This document shows positions 24,884 through 35,530 of a stretch of 40,853 nt of DNA, one piece after another. The first letter of the stretch is position 1, and every line of letters starts with the position of its first letter. The DNA lies in NCBI GenBank assembly GCA_964602735.1, contig CAZRRV010000011.1, forward strand, positions 1 through 40,853. Reading direction: 5' to 3'. The notes under the pieces were generated by a model, which was not told the origin of the DNA, did not search any database, and saw only the letters and a list, made by a program, of their open reading frames with translations. The translations under genes were made by a program, and so were the position numbers. Source of the stretch: CAZRRV01 sp964602735. Its GTDB lineage: Bacteria; Bacillota; Clostridia; Oscillospirales; Acutalibacteraceae.

Positions 24884-27800
24884 TCACTGCCCGTTTTGTG
24901 TTACTGCCCAGCCCTCATTCGACACATCGGCGTCAACCGTATAGCCGCCGCGCTTAAACCCGATCGGATAATTATTATTGTTTTGGCCGCTTCCGTCGGT
25001 AAATTTATAATTTCTGACGGTAAGCTTACCCTTACTGCCTGTATCCGGGCCGCCGACCCAAATCGCGCCGCCCTGATTCCCGGCGTAGTTGCCCTTAAAT
25101 TCAGACTTCGGATTGCTTTTCCCGGTAAGGTTTATTTTGCCGTCCCATGAGCTGATTGCGCCGCCGTTATAGCTTGCGTGGTTGCCCTCGAAGTTATATC
25201 CGTTTGCGGTAAAAGTCCCGTCGCTGAGAACGGTTGCCGCGCCGCCGTTATAGGCGCTGTTGCCTTTGAAGACCGCTTTCGCCGGGTCGGTGCCGGTAAG
25301 GGTGACGGTGCCGGCCGTCACGTATACGGCTCCGCCCTCGCCGCTCCCTCCGGTGACTTTGTTCGTATCGAACAGGCAGTCGGTAAACTGCCGCGTGCCT
25401 GCGCCTTTAGAGTATACCGCGCCGCCGGATTTCGCCGCGCTGTTGCCGGAAAGGGTGCAGCCGGTCAAAGTGATGTTTCCGTTCGCCTTGTCAACCGCAA
25501 GGGCTCCGCCGGATTCCGCGTCGGCACGATTCTTTTTGAATTCGGTATTCGTAAACGATGATTCGCCGTCGGAGTTTATGAACACCGCTCCGCCGAGACC
25601 GTTCGTGTAATTCCCGTCGCCTTCGTTCTCCCCGCCGAACACGCAGTATTGCCCGGTGACAACGGCGTTATCCCTTACGAACAGCGCTCCGCCGCCGATG
25701 ATTGTGCTGTTGCCGTCGGAATGGTTGCCCGTAAATACCACTTTGCCGCTTTCGGTGCCGGTGAGGGTTATTTTGCCTGTTCCGCCTATCCACACGGCNN
25801 NNNNNNNNNNNNNNNNNNNNNNNNNNNNNNNNNNNNNNNNNNNNNNNNNNNNNNNNNNNNNNNNNNNNNNNNNNNNNNNNNNNNNNNNNNNNNNNNNNGC
25901 AGGTGTCTACGCGCAGGGCTCCGCCCTCGCCGCTCTCTCCGGTGACCTTGTTCGTATCGAACAGGCAGTCGGTAAACTGCGCGGGAACTTTCGTGAATAC
26001 CGCGCCGCCGTATTTCACGGCGGTATTATTCTTAAACGCGCAGTTTACAAATGTTGCGCCGGCGGCGCTGTCTACCAGAACCGCGCCGCCCTGGGCGATT
26101 TCGTTAGCGGAGTCGTTAATTACGGCTTTATTGCCGTATTCTTCGCTGTCTCCCCCGAATGTGTAGCCGGTAACACTTAATGTGGCGTATGACGCCTGTA
26201 TGTTCACCGCGCCGCCCCACTGCGCGCTGTTGCGGGTGAATACCGACTGCGCCGGGTCGTCGGACGTCAGGGTTACGGTCGCGGTGCCGCTGGCGTCGCC
26301 GCCGCCGCCTACCGAAAGCGCGCCGCCCGTAGAGTAGGCGGTATTGCCGTCGAATTTGCAGTTTTTCGCGTTAAGCACGGAGCGGTTGATTCTCACGGCG
26401 CCGCCGTTGTTCCCCCCGCTGTAGTTCCCGGTAAAGGTTGTACCGGTTAAATTCAGGGTTGTGCCGTTGTTCGCCTTGATCGCGCCGCCGCTTTGTTTCG
26501 TGTGGTTGGCGGAGAATGTCGAGCCCCGGTCGGAATATGTGCCGCTTGAAAGCAGAACCGCGCCGCCCTCGGCTCCGGCTCCTTCCGTATCGTTGAAATT
26601 GCCGTCGAAAGTGCAGTTTTCGGTTGTAACCGTCGATCCCGCGTCGATCAGCATCGCGGCGCCGGCGCCGTCGCTTTCGGCGGTAGCCGTGTTGCCGGAG
26701 AAGGTATAGCCCGTTATTTTAACCGCGCCGTCGCCCGTATTTATGCCGGAGTGCGCGTATACCGCCCCGCCCTGAACGGCGGTGTTTTTCTCGAATTTCG
26801 ACTTCGCGCCGTCGGTTGATGTGAACTCGACGGAGGTGTTTTTCGCGGTATTGTCGACAAATAACGCGCCGCCGCTCGTCTTCGCCTTATTGCCGGTAAA
26901 CGAGCAGTTTTCCCCGGTGAATTTCACGGGAGCCAGTTCCGCCGCCTGGACGCCTTTGTAATCGAAGATATAGACCGCTCCGCCTCTGCCGGTGGGGTTT
27001 TCCCCGTCTTTGTCGCCTTTCGCTTCGTTGCCGGTGAAAGAGGAGTTGTTAAAGCTTAAATCCGCGCCCGCGGTGGCGTTGTGGTTCACAAGAATCGCGC
27101 CGCCGCTGCACTCCGCGGTGTTCCCGTCGCCTTCGCCCGCTCCGCCGAACTCGCAGTATTCGCCGGTAACGGCGGCGGTATCTCGGATATACAGTGCCCC
27201 GCCGTATGCGCCGGCGGTGTTGCCGGTGAACGTTACCTTCGAGCTTTCGGTGCCGGTGAGTTTCATGGTGCCGGGCCCGCCGAGCCAGACTGCTCCGCCG
27301 CTCCCGGCGCCGTTGTTCTTAAACGAGCCGGAGTTTATGCTGAAGGTTCCGCCGTAGGAGACCAGCGCGCCGCCGTTGGTTTTGGCGCTGTTGCCGTCGA
27401 AAGAATATTCCGTCGCGGTAAGGGTCGCGCCCTGCGCCAGGCTGACCGCGCCGCCGTTATTGGCGTTATTGCCTTTGAAGACCGCTTTTGCCGGGTCGGC
27501 GCCGGTAAGGGTGACGGCGCCCGATTCTATGCGAACGGCTCCGCCCTCGCCGTTCTCTCCGGTGACTTTGTTCGTATCGAACAGGCAGTCGGTAAACTGC
27601 CGCGCGCCGTCGCCTTTAGAGAATACCGCGCCGCCGGATTTCGCGCCGTTGTGAGAGAATGTGCTGTCGCTTAACTTAAGCGATACGGTCGCCTCGGCGT
27701 ATATCGCGCCGCCGTCGCCGGCCGCCGTGTTGCCGAGAGCGTCGCTGTCTCCGCCGAAGTCGCAGAGCCCGCCGGTTACGGTTGCCGTTTCTCTCACAAA

Positions 27801-30800
27801 CAGCGCTCCGCCGCTGCCGCCCGCGGTGTTGCCGGTGAATGTTATCCTGCCGCCGGCGTTTTCGCCGAAGCTTAAACTTCCGCTTCCGCCGACCCAAATC
27901 GCGCCGCCGTTGGTTTTGGCGCTGTTATTGCCGAACGAGCAGGCGGAAACCTCGAATCTTCCGCCCCAGGTAGCGAGGGCGCCGCCCACTCCGTCGGAGC
28001 CGTCGGAGTGGTTGCCGTCGAATGTGTAGCCGGTTACTTTAACCGTCGCGGCGCTTCCCGCGCTGACGGCGGCGTCGGTTCTGCCGTAGTTCCCGGTGAA
28101 TTTCGATTTATCGGCGAGCGTGGAGGTGAGATTAAGGGTGCCCCTGTCGATCAACACAGCGCCGCCTTTGCCGACCCCCGCGCCGCCGTCGGCGTGGTTT
28201 TTCTCGAATACGCAGTTTTGCCAGGTGAGTTCGTTGCCGTCGAGCGGGGTCGATACGGCTATCGCGCCGCCGTTTTTGGGGGAGCTGTTGTACGAGAATG
28301 TGCAGCCGTCGAGATCGAGATCGCCCAGTGCCACATATATCGCGCCGCCGCTGTCGGCCGTTGTGTAATTCTTCTTATCCTCGCTGCCGCCGAATGTGTA
28401 GCCGGAAATATTCGCCGTCGCCGATCCCGTCAGCATTACGGCGCCGCCCGTCGCGGCACGGTTGCTCTCGAACACGCATTTCGAGCGGTCGCCGCCCGAA
28501 AGGACTGCCGAGGCGCCGCCTTCGGCGTATATCGCGCCGCCGTTGCCGTCGGCCGGGTCGTCTTTAATGTAATTGCCGGTGAAAGGGGTGTTTTCGGCCT
28601 CGAATTTCGACACCGCGCCCGCGTCGCCGCCCAAAAGCAGTACCGCTCCGCCGTATCTCGTCGAGAGGCTGTTCTTTACCTCGCAGTCGGTGAGTTTCAG
28701 ATTGCCGCCGCGCAGCACAACCGCGCCGCCGCCGTACTTGATATTGCCGGAGGATACGCCGTCGGAGTGGTTGCCGTCGAATGTATAGCCGGTGATTTCG
28801 GACACATCGCAGACCGTCTGAACATCGACGGCGCCGCCCGCCATTGCCGTGTAATTGTCTTTGAACAGGCAGGCTTTCGGATCGGCGGTATACTGCAGGC
28901 GCAGGGTGCCGCCGCTGCTGTTGCCGCCGCCCTTCGACAGCGCGCCGCCGTACCGGGCCGCGTGGTTGCCGGTGAACAGGCAGTCGAACCCGATCAGGGT
29001 AGAATTATTCATTCTTACGGCGCCGCCGCAGTCTTCGCTGTGATTATTCAAAAACTTCGTGCCGTAGAGGGTCGCCGCCGCGCCGATGTTAAGTTTGAGC
29101 GCGCCGCCGCCGAATTTCGCGCCGTTATTATCGAATACGGAGCCGTAATCGGTGTATTCGCAGCCCTTCTCCACATAAACCGCGCCGCCCTCGCCGTTTT
29201 CGTTTTCGTTTTCCGTAAACGTGCAGCCGCTTTCGGCGGTTAAACTCGCGCCGGTCACCAGAGTTATCGCGCCGCCGCTATTCGAAACGCGGTTGCCGGT
29301 GAAATCGCACGCCGATACGGTGTAGGTGTAACCGGCGACGCCTTTTTCGATGTCGATCGCGCCGCCTCTCTTGCCGGCGGTTTTGTTCGCTTTGTTTTCG
29401 ATGAACCCGTAGTTTTCAACTTTAAGCTTTGCGCTGTCGACGTATATCGCGCCGCCGCTGCCGGAGGTTTCGTTACCCTCGAAGGCGGGTTTCTCTTTCG
29501 CCGTGCTGAGGAAATTACCGGTAGCATCGGAGCCGAGCCAGACGGCTCCGCCGTTGCCCGCCGAGTTATTCTCTTTGAAGCCGCAGGAGGTGAAATTCCC
29601 GGTCGACCCGCCGCCGAGCCAGACGGCTCCGCCGTTGCCCGTAGAGTCGTTCCCTTCGAAGCCGCAGGAATCGATGTTGAAGGTTCCGCCCCAGGTCGAA
29701 ATGGCGCCGCCCACTCCGTTTAAGGCGTGGTTATCCTCGAACGAGTAGCCTTTAACGGTGAGCGTGCCGCTCTGCGCGGAGGCCGCGCCGCCGCTCGTCG
29801 CCGCGTGATTGCTCCGGAACACCGATTTCTCCGGGTCGGTTGAAGTGAGGGTCATGCTGCCGCCGTTTTGAACGCTTATCGCGCCAGACTCGCCCTGTTC
29901 GGTATAATTGTTTATGAATGTACAGTTGTCGCCGGTCGCCGTGATCCCGTTCACCCGCAGCGCGCCGCCGAATTTAACGCAGTGGTTGCCGTCGAAAGTC
30001 GTGCCGTGGAATTCGGCCGTCGCGCCGGAGTACCCCGTAACGGCGCCGCCGTTGCCGGTTCCGTAGTTGTTTTTGAAAGAGGAACCGTAATCGCGGTACT
30101 TCGTGCCGGCGTTCAACAGGACCGCGCCGCCCTCGCCCGGGTCGCCGCCGAGTGCGCGGTTGTTCTCGAACACGCAGTCTTCGGTGGTTATATCCGAATT
30201 GGCGGTAGCGCTGATCGCCCCGCCGGCGCCGTTGTTCACCGTGTTGCCGATAACTTCGGTTCTCACGAGTTTGACCTTGCCCGCCGCCACGCGCATGCCA
30301 ATCGCACCGCCGTAAAGCTCGCAGGTGTTGTTATTGATTTCGCAGTCGGTAAGATCGATTTCGCCGCCGGTGTCGATCAGTATCGCGCCGCCGCCCCACT
30401 GCGATTTGTTGCCGTTGAATTGTACCGACTCGGCCTTAAGCACGCTGCCGGTGAGAACGTCGGCGGCGTACTGGCGGTTGTTGTTCACCGTTCCGTTTTT
30501 AAGCGTGACCTTCGTGCCGCCGTGCGCCTGAAGGCCGGCGGTGCCGCCGTCGAGTTTGAAATCGGTCAGTTCGACAACGCTTTTTTCGAGATCCGCGTCG
30601 TCGTTGCTTATCGCCATCAGCCCCGCGCGCTGCGCGTTTTCGATGGTGACGTTCTTTCCCCTAAGCGTTATACCCGATCTGTGGACGTCGAGACCGTTGA
30701 AACGAAGATCCTTCATCGTTACGTTTTCAACGGTAACGTCGGTGTCGTACTGCAGCAGCAGCAAACCGAAATTCATATGCTCGAACCGGCAGTCGGAAAC

Positions 30801-31898
30801 TTTGATTTTGCAGCCGATTGCGGTGCCGCCCGAATCGAGGCCGAAGTTCACATCGTGCATATAAACCCGTTCGAGGCTTATATCGGCTCCGAGCCCCCAT
30901 CTTACGCCGTCGGCGCCTATGTTGTATATCTCGATATAGCCGTTTTTGTCGGGCCCCTCGTATGAAACGTCGAGTTTCCCGCAGGTGTAAAATACCACCC
31001 GCTTGTTCATTTTCGAGAAGTTGCTGTCGTAATCCGAAGCCTTGCCTCCGATATAGGTTCCGCCGTGGATTTCCATGACGGTGTCGCTCGAACCCGTATC
31101 GGCGCAGATCATGGCATCGTTTATCATTCCCTTATCGTTATCCTCGAACAGCGGGTTGCCGGTAACGCTCAAATACCCGCCGGCTCCGATATATACGTAT
31201 TTCGAGTAGAAATCGCTGAAATGCCCGCCCTCGATATAAATTTTCGAGCCGAGAGAGGTGAGAATGCCGCAGAAGCCGTCGTAAAATCTGCCGTCTTTAA
31301 CCGTTGCGACAGCCTCTTCCGCCTTGATAATCGCGCTGGAGGTGTTCGCTATCGTTCCGGAATTGTAGAGCAGTTCCGCCCCCCTGCCGAGGCTTATGCC
31401 GTTGCCGCGGTCGCGCCCGTCGAGGGTTACGCCCTCGGTGATAAGCGACGCGCCCTCGGAAACGGAGAGGATATAGCCGTCGGCGATACCGTCGCGGAGA
31501 TAGGAGATCGTCTTGTTTCCCCGCAGCATTTTTGTGCCGTTTACTATCAGCGGCGCGCCGATCGTAACATCGCCTTTAAGGTTGATCGTCAGATCGCCGT
31601 TGTAAAGGAGAAGTTCGCGGAGGGTCGCCTCGTCGTAGGCGTCGGAAACCGCGGCGGGAACCTTCGGCTCCTCCGGCTTTTCCTGTTGTTCCGGCTCCGG
31701 CTCCGGCGCGGCGGGCTCCGAAACCGCCGGCCCGCCCGAAGATACCGGCCCCGTGTCGTCTTCTCCGCACGAGCGCAGCAGCAGTATTATCACAACCGCC
31801 ACAACCGCGCACAGTACGAGAGCGCATATTACAGCGACGGCAATTTTCCTGCCCTTGCCGCTCTTTCCGTCGCTGCCGTTTTTCTCAATATCCGCCAT
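24884..31898 (-). CDS. Giant membrane-anchored Pmp-like beta-helix surface protein (interrupted by assembly gap)
   Basis: This starts at 31898 (ATG, with GGGGGAG upstream) and encodes 2,000 residues to the N gap; the remaining 304 residues follow it. Both sides share the same repeat, so I treat them as one gene of about 2,380 residues. A basic N-terminus and one membrane helix (about 19-41) anchor it. A Pro/Glu/Ser linker (about 50-85) leads to a pectate-lyase-like right-handed beta helix (about 90-430), then dozens of units with GGA(I/V/L) and FxxN-type motifs (by eye more than 50 GGA). These are the defining motifs of Chlamydia polymorphic membrane proteins. There is no autotransporter barrel and no LPxTG; the C-terminus ends in VTQNGQ. 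Adhesion or glycan binding is plausible but inferred. The near-identical internal repeats explain the assembly break. Confidence 0.85.
25351..25395 (-). repeat. In-frame direct repeat R1 within the giant gene
   Basis: About 45 bases, encoding QFTDCLFDTNKVTG, nearly identical to 25940-25984 and 27560-27604. Similarity extends on the gene's downstream side through a GGCTCCGCCCTCGCCG block. The spacing to the 27560 copy in known sequence is in frame. Confidence 0.85.
25799..25898. other. Scaffold gap of 100 N inside the giant gene
   Basis: Exactly 100 N, the usual placeholder for a gap of unknown size. Upstream coding ends on a complete codon at 25899 and downstream coding resumes on a codon at 25798, so the true gap must be a multiple of three if the gene is intact; 100 is not. 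Comparison with neighbouring modules suggests about 75-81 residues are missing. Confidence 0.95.
25940..25984 (-). repeat. In-frame direct repeat R2 within the giant gene
   Basis: Second copy of the QFTDCLFDTNKVTG-coding block, about 40 bases from the assembly gap. It differs from the other copies by one substitution early on and a slightly different right edge. Confidence 0.85.
27560..27604 (-). repeat. In-frame direct repeat R3 within the giant gene
   Basis: Third copy of the QFTDCLFDTNKVTG-coding block. It lies 1,620 bases from R2, exactly 540 codons, so recombination between them would delete or duplicate whole modules without breaking the frame. Confidence 0.85.
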
Positions 31899-31913
31899 TC
31901 TTTCTCACTCCCC

Positions 31914-33116
31914 CTATTTGCCTTTTACCCGGATATGCCCGTTTTGTATATCCGCGAATATGCCGTAATAGGCGTTTGTTCTGTCGTGCTCCGTGTAAAC
32001 ATCGTAAACATCGTCGCCCGATGTGGTGACAAGCACCGTGCCGTCGAGATTCGTATGCAGGGTGAGGGCGCCGGAATTTACGTATCTCATAAACACGCCG
32101 TCGTCGTTCACCGCGTTCGTTTCGCCGACCGCTATCGTGGGGCTGATCGCGTTCACCCAGTTGGCGCTGTTCTGCTGGTTCACTCCGTGGTGGTTCATTT
32201 TCGCGACATCGAAATGTATGTTCGGCCCGTAGGTTTCGATCATATCAAGCTCCTGCGGGGTTTCAAGGTCGCCGCCGAACCACACGGTGGCTTTCTTATA
32301 GGTTATGGCGAATCCGAGCGAGCCCGCGTTCTGGGTGTTCTCGTTGTATTCTTTCTGCCAGTCTCTGTCGGCGCGGGGGTTCCAGATCTCGATTTTCACA
32401 TCGCCGAGGTGCAGATCGGGATCGCCGCGCTGCAAGACGGTAACGGGTATGCCCTTTTCAACCGCCGTCTGGTACAGCGCGTTGCCCACAACCCCGGGCG
32501 ACTGGTAGCGCAACGACGGATTTACATACAGCCGCCCTACCTGTATATTGTCGAGAAACGCCTTGTAGCCGTGAACGTGATCGCCGTCGGGGTGGGAGGC
32601 GACGAGATAGTCGATCTTTTTTATGCCGAGCCGCTCGAGACAGTCGAGGGCGAAAGCGTTGGATCCGAAGATGTTCATATCGATCAGCATCGTTTCGCCG
32701 GTGGGGGCGACGAGCAGACTGCAGTCGCCCGAAAGAGTTGTGCCGGCGCCGGTGTCGGGATAGGCGTCGCTGCGGAAGAAATAGATGGCGAATTTGCCGG
32801 CGATCGTTTTCCTGTCCATCTGTATGTCGCGGTATTTGTACTGCTGTTTCACATAATCGGCGTAGCCGCCGGTGGCGTCGAACGCCTCTCCGGCCTCGTC
32901 GCCGCCGGTTTCTTCCTGCCCGCCGGCGGACTGTTCGCCGTCTCCGCTCTGAACTCCGTACTGCCCGCCGGAAGCGGTGCCGCCGCTCTGCGACGGGGCC
33001 GCGCCCCCGTCCCCGCCGGAAGAGGTGACGACGTCGCCGCCTTTCCCGCATCCGACAAGAGACAGCAGCAGCGCGGCGAGAACGGCCGCCGTAATGCCTT
33101 TCAGTTTATACCTCAC
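31914..33116 (-). CDS. ComEC/Rec2-like metallo-beta-lactamase-fold lipoprotein
   Basis: A 400-residue secreted lipoprotein: lipobox LVGC with Cys23, a Gly/Ser/Gln-rich linker (about 25-85), then a metallo-beta-lactamase fold. The metal motif is SHPDGDHVHG (His175, Asp177, Asp179, His180), the ComEC-type variant of HxHxDH. WFGGDLE and KMNHHG supply later ligands. In ComEC this domain is a nuclease-like part of the DNA-uptake channel; stand-alone versions are common in Firmicutes and mostly uncharacterised. It ends 15 bases before the giant surface gene and starts 29 bases after the binding-protein gene. A hydrolase acting on a phosphodiester outside the membrane is a reasonable but unproven guess. 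Confidence 0.87.
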   Translation of the reverse strand: MRYKLKGITAAVLAALLLSLVGCGKGGDVVTSSGGDGGAAPSQSGGTASGGQYGVQSGDGEQSAGGQEETGGDEAGEAFDATGGYADYVKQQYKYRDIQMDRKTIAGKFAIYFFRSDAYPDTGAGTTLSGDCSLLVAPTGETMLIDMNIFGSNAFALDCLERLGIKKIDYLVASHPDGDHVHGYKAFLDNIQVGRLYVNPSLRYQSPGVVGNALYQTAVEKGIPVTVLQRGDPDLHLGDVKIEIWNPRADRDWQKEYNENTQNAGSLGFAITYKKATVWFGGDLETPQELDMIETYGPNIHFDVAKMNHHGVNQQNSANWVNAISPTIAVGETNAVNDDGVFMRYVNSGALTLHTNLDGTVLVTTSGDDVYDVYTEHDRTNAYYGIFADIQNGHIRVKGK

Positions 33117-33145
33117 TTTTATCCTCCCTTTCGCCCGGTCGGGAT

Positions 33146-34615
33146 TTATTTTTTCTGCAGCGCCTCGCGCCGCGCCTGATTGTCGAGCGCCTGCTGCACA
33201 CGGTTGTTAAGGTTCGCTATGTCGTCTTTATAATCTTTCGTCGGTTCGGTTGAAATGATCTGCATCATGTCGATAAGGCCGTACTGCAGTTCGCTGCCGA
33301 CGGCGGCGTATGTTCCGCGCAGATCCTTCGACGAGTTGAGGAGCCGGTCGGTTACCGATTTCGCCTGCGGGAATTTGTTCGTGTGGAAGTCGGTGATGGC
33401 TTTCGACGCGGCCGCCGATTTGGTGTACGGAACGTATGTCGTCATGGTGCACATAATATCCTGGGCCTCGGTGGAGGTGCAGTATTTGAGGAATTCGTAG
33501 GCGCCCTGCTCCTCCTCCTTGTCGCCGGTGTTGCAGATAAACAGCCCGGTGCCCTCGCTTAAAATCGAGCCTTTGTATTTGGCGTTGGAATCGAGGCCGG
33601 GATGGGGCAGGAAATCCCAGTTGAAGTTGGTTTTGCCGGTGACGACGATCGGGCTGAAGTAGGAGTTGGTGCAGCCGTAGAAAAGGATGTTGCCCGCGCT
33701 GAACTCGCCGACGCCCACTCCGAAGTTGGAGTACTCTCTCGCGGCTTTTTCGGTGTAAAGTTTGGTGATGAGCCCGCAGTATTTCTCGATAATCGCCTTG
33801 TTGTTGCCCGACTGCAGCAGCGCCTTTCTCGCGGAGGAGTTCCAGCCGTTGCCGTTATCGATGAAGTCCATTCCCTGTACCCTTAAAGTATCGTGGGTGT
33901 CGTTCCCCACGCCGAAGGATATGCCGTACCTGATATGGCCGCCTTTTACCGCCTTAATGGCGATCTCGACCATCTTCTCGAAACTGTCGACGTCTTTAAG
34001 CTCGTAGCCCGTCTTTTTGAGGGCGTCGAGGTTCACTCCGTACCCGGTTACGCTGACCCCGATGGGAACGCCTACAAGACGGCCTTTCCTGTCGGTATAC
34101 GAGGCGCGTACCGACGGGAACATATCGTCGGCCCACTTGTCGTTCCCCATAAACTCCTGAATCGGAACCGTAAAGTCGTTTTCCGCGTACTGCGCGATGG
34201 TGACCGGGGTTCCGCTTATAACGGAGGGGTACTCCTTCTGTTCCAAACTCAGCAGTTTGGTGCGGAGCTGGTCGGAACCGCCGTTGTTGGTCTGCGAAAC
34301 GACGTATTTGCTCTGGGCGGCGTTGAATTTCTTTATGATTTCGCCGACGGCGTTGAAGTTGTAGCTGCCGTAGCCTATCCAGCAGGTGATCTTTTTAACT
34401 CCGCCGCCGCCTCCGCCGCCGGCCGTGCTCTGGGTTCCGCCCGCCGACGCCGCGCCCGATGACGCTCCCTCCGAGGCGGCGCTTTCGGCCGAGGACGCCC
34501 CGGACTCCGCGGAGCCGGTGCCGCCGTCTTTCTTCTTGCCGCCGCATCCGCCGAACGCCGCGCACGCCATCATAACCGCGAGCGCGAGCGCCAGTATTTT
34601 AGCCAGTCTTTTCAT
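33146..34615 (-). CDS. Sugar-type ABC transporter substrate-binding lipoprotein
   Basis: A 489-residue family-1 extracellular solute-binding protein. Lipobox AFGGC with Cys24 is followed by a long Ser/Ala/Gly linker (about 31-72). The mature fold begins at KKITCWIGYGSYNFN and contains the usual GVPIGVSVTGYGVN hinge region and FLKYCTSTEAQDIMC near the C-terminal lobe. It should bind an oligosaccharide or polyol and deliver it to the two permeases encoded just upstream. The ligand cannot be told from sequence. A compact hairpin in the upstream spacer may raise its transcript level over the permeases. GGAGGA precedes the ATG. Confidence 0.92.
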   Translation of the reverse strand: MKRLAKILALALAVMMACAAFGGCGGKKKDGGTGSAESGASSAESAASEGASSGAASAGGTQSTAGGGGGGGVKKITCWIGYGSYNFNAVGEIIKKFNAAQSKYVVSQTNNGGSDQLRTKLLSLEQKEYPSVISGTPVTIAQYAENDFTVPIQEFMGNDKWADDMFPSVRASYTDRKGRLVGVPIGVSVTGYGVNLDALKKTGYELKDVDSFEKMVEIAIKAVKGGHIRYGISFGVGNDTHDTLRVQGMDFIDNGNGWNSSARKALLQSGNNKAIIEKYCGLITKLYTEKAAREYSNFGVGVGEFSAGNILFYGCTNSYFSPIVVTGKTNFNWDFLPHPGLDSNAKYKGSILSEGTGLFICNTGDKEEEQGAYEFLKYCTSTEAQDIMCTMTTYVPYTKSAAASKAITDFHTNKFPQAKSVTDRLLNSSKDLRGTYAAVGSELQYGLIDMMQIISTEPTKDYKDDIANLNNRVQQALDNQARREALQKK

Positions 34616-34643
34616 TTCCGTATCCTCCGTATATTTTTATTTT

Positions 34644-34660
34644 CGGCGGCCTCGCCGCCG
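34644..34660 (-). promoter_or_regulatory. Intercistronic hairpin ahead of the binding-protein gene
   Basis: A perfect 7-bp GC stem (CGGCGGC / GCCGCCG) with a three-base loop lies between the second permease and the binding-protein gene. An A-rich, not T-rich, stretch follows on the transcribed strand. It resembles the stabilising stems that let binding proteins be made in excess of their permeases. Confidence 0.5.
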
Positions 34661-34684
34661 CGATTTACCGTTGCCGCGAGGGCC

Positions 34685-35515
34685 CTAACTTTTCACCGCG
34701 CCGGCGGTCATACCCTCCACTATATGGTCGATGCCGAAAATATAGATAAGCACCGGGACCAGCATACACAGGGTAGTCCCCGCGTATACGAAGCCGGGAT
34801 AAAGCTCTCCCTCGCCCATAAAAGCCGCGAGGCCTACCGAAATGGTCTGCATCGACTCGGTGAGGGTTACCATGCTCGGCCAGAAATAATCGTTGTAAAC
34901 CCCCATAAAGCTCGTAAGCACTATGGCGATGATTATCGATTTGCTGAGAGGCAGAACGATGCTGAAGAAATATTTCATATTGTTGCAGCCGTCGACCTTC
35001 GCGGCGTCCCACAGCGCAGAGGGCAGCGACATCATGTGCTGGCGCAGCATGAACACCCCGCCGACATTCACGAGGCTCACTATGCAGATGCCCATGTAGG
35101 TGTTGAGCAGTCCCATCTTCTGCACGAGTTTGAGGGTCGTAACGAGGGTTGAAGTTCCGGGGATCATCATCGCCGCCATAAATACGGCAAACAGAACATT
35201 CTTGAACCTGAAATCGAAATGCGCGAAGGCGAACGCGCTCGTCGCCGACATGATTACCTGTACCGGCACTACGATAAGCAGACATATCGCCGTGTTCCTG
35301 AACATACGCAGCATATTGTAGTTTTCAAACGCGTAGGCGTAGTTCTCCACAGTCGGGTTTTTCGTGAAAAGGTTGAACGGCAGCGCCAGAAGTTCGCCGT
35401 TCGACTGGAAACTCAAAAGAACGCAGAACGCAAGCGGCATTATTATAACCAGCCCGATTAAAATCTTTACCGCGAGCCATATGTTCTGTTTCGCTTTCCT
35501 GCTCATGTCTCTCAC
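34685..35515 (-). CDS. Sugar ABC transporter permease, MalG type
   Basis: A 276-residue inner permease with six predicted membrane helices. The ATPase-docking loop reads ALWDAAKVDGCNNMKYFFSIVLPLSK (a variant of EAAxxDGA...G...LP), which fits MalG-like permeases. Its stop is 69 bases before the binding-protein gene and its start is 15 bases after the MalF-type permease. As in many Firmicutes sugar importers, no ATPase is encoded nearby, so a shared MsmX-like ATPase elsewhere is expected. Confidence 0.93.
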   Translation of the reverse strand: MRDMSRKAKQNIWLAVKILIGLVIIMPLAFCVLLSFQSNGELLALPFNLFTKNPTVENYAYAFENYNMLRMFRNTAICLLIVVPVQVIMSATSAFAFAHFDFRFKNVLFAVFMAAMMIPGTSTLVTTLKLVQKMGLLNTYMGICIVSLVNVGGVFMLRQHMMSLPSALWDAAKVDGCNNMKYFFSIVLPLSKSIIIAIVLTSFMGVYNDYFWPSMVTLTESMQTISVGLAAFMGEGELYPGFVYAGTTLCMLVPVLIYIFGIDHIVEGMTAGAVKS

Positions 35516-35530
35516 ACCTCCAGCGCCGCG

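Noticed and set aside
24884..25795. A separate 303-residue gene downstream of the N gap
   Set aside because: Its apparent start is only a GTG Val codon next to the gap, and its sequence continues the same module order as the giant protein. It is the 3' end of that gene.
28008..29243. A 411-codon plus-strand open frame rich in Ala and Val
   Set aside because: Reverse-frame shadow of the repetitive beta-helix gene; its repeats mirror the GGA modules.
24884..31898. CRISPR-like or tandem noncoding repeat array
   Set aside because: The repetition follows codons, encodes regular GGA/FxxN motifs and lacks uniform repeats and spacers.
31065..33179. A 704-codon open frame on the plus strand
   Set aside because: It lies antisense to the start of the giant gene and to the metallo-hydrolase gene, both of which have clear motifs. 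Long antisense frames are expected in GC-rich coding DNA, and the translation shows no recognisable domain.
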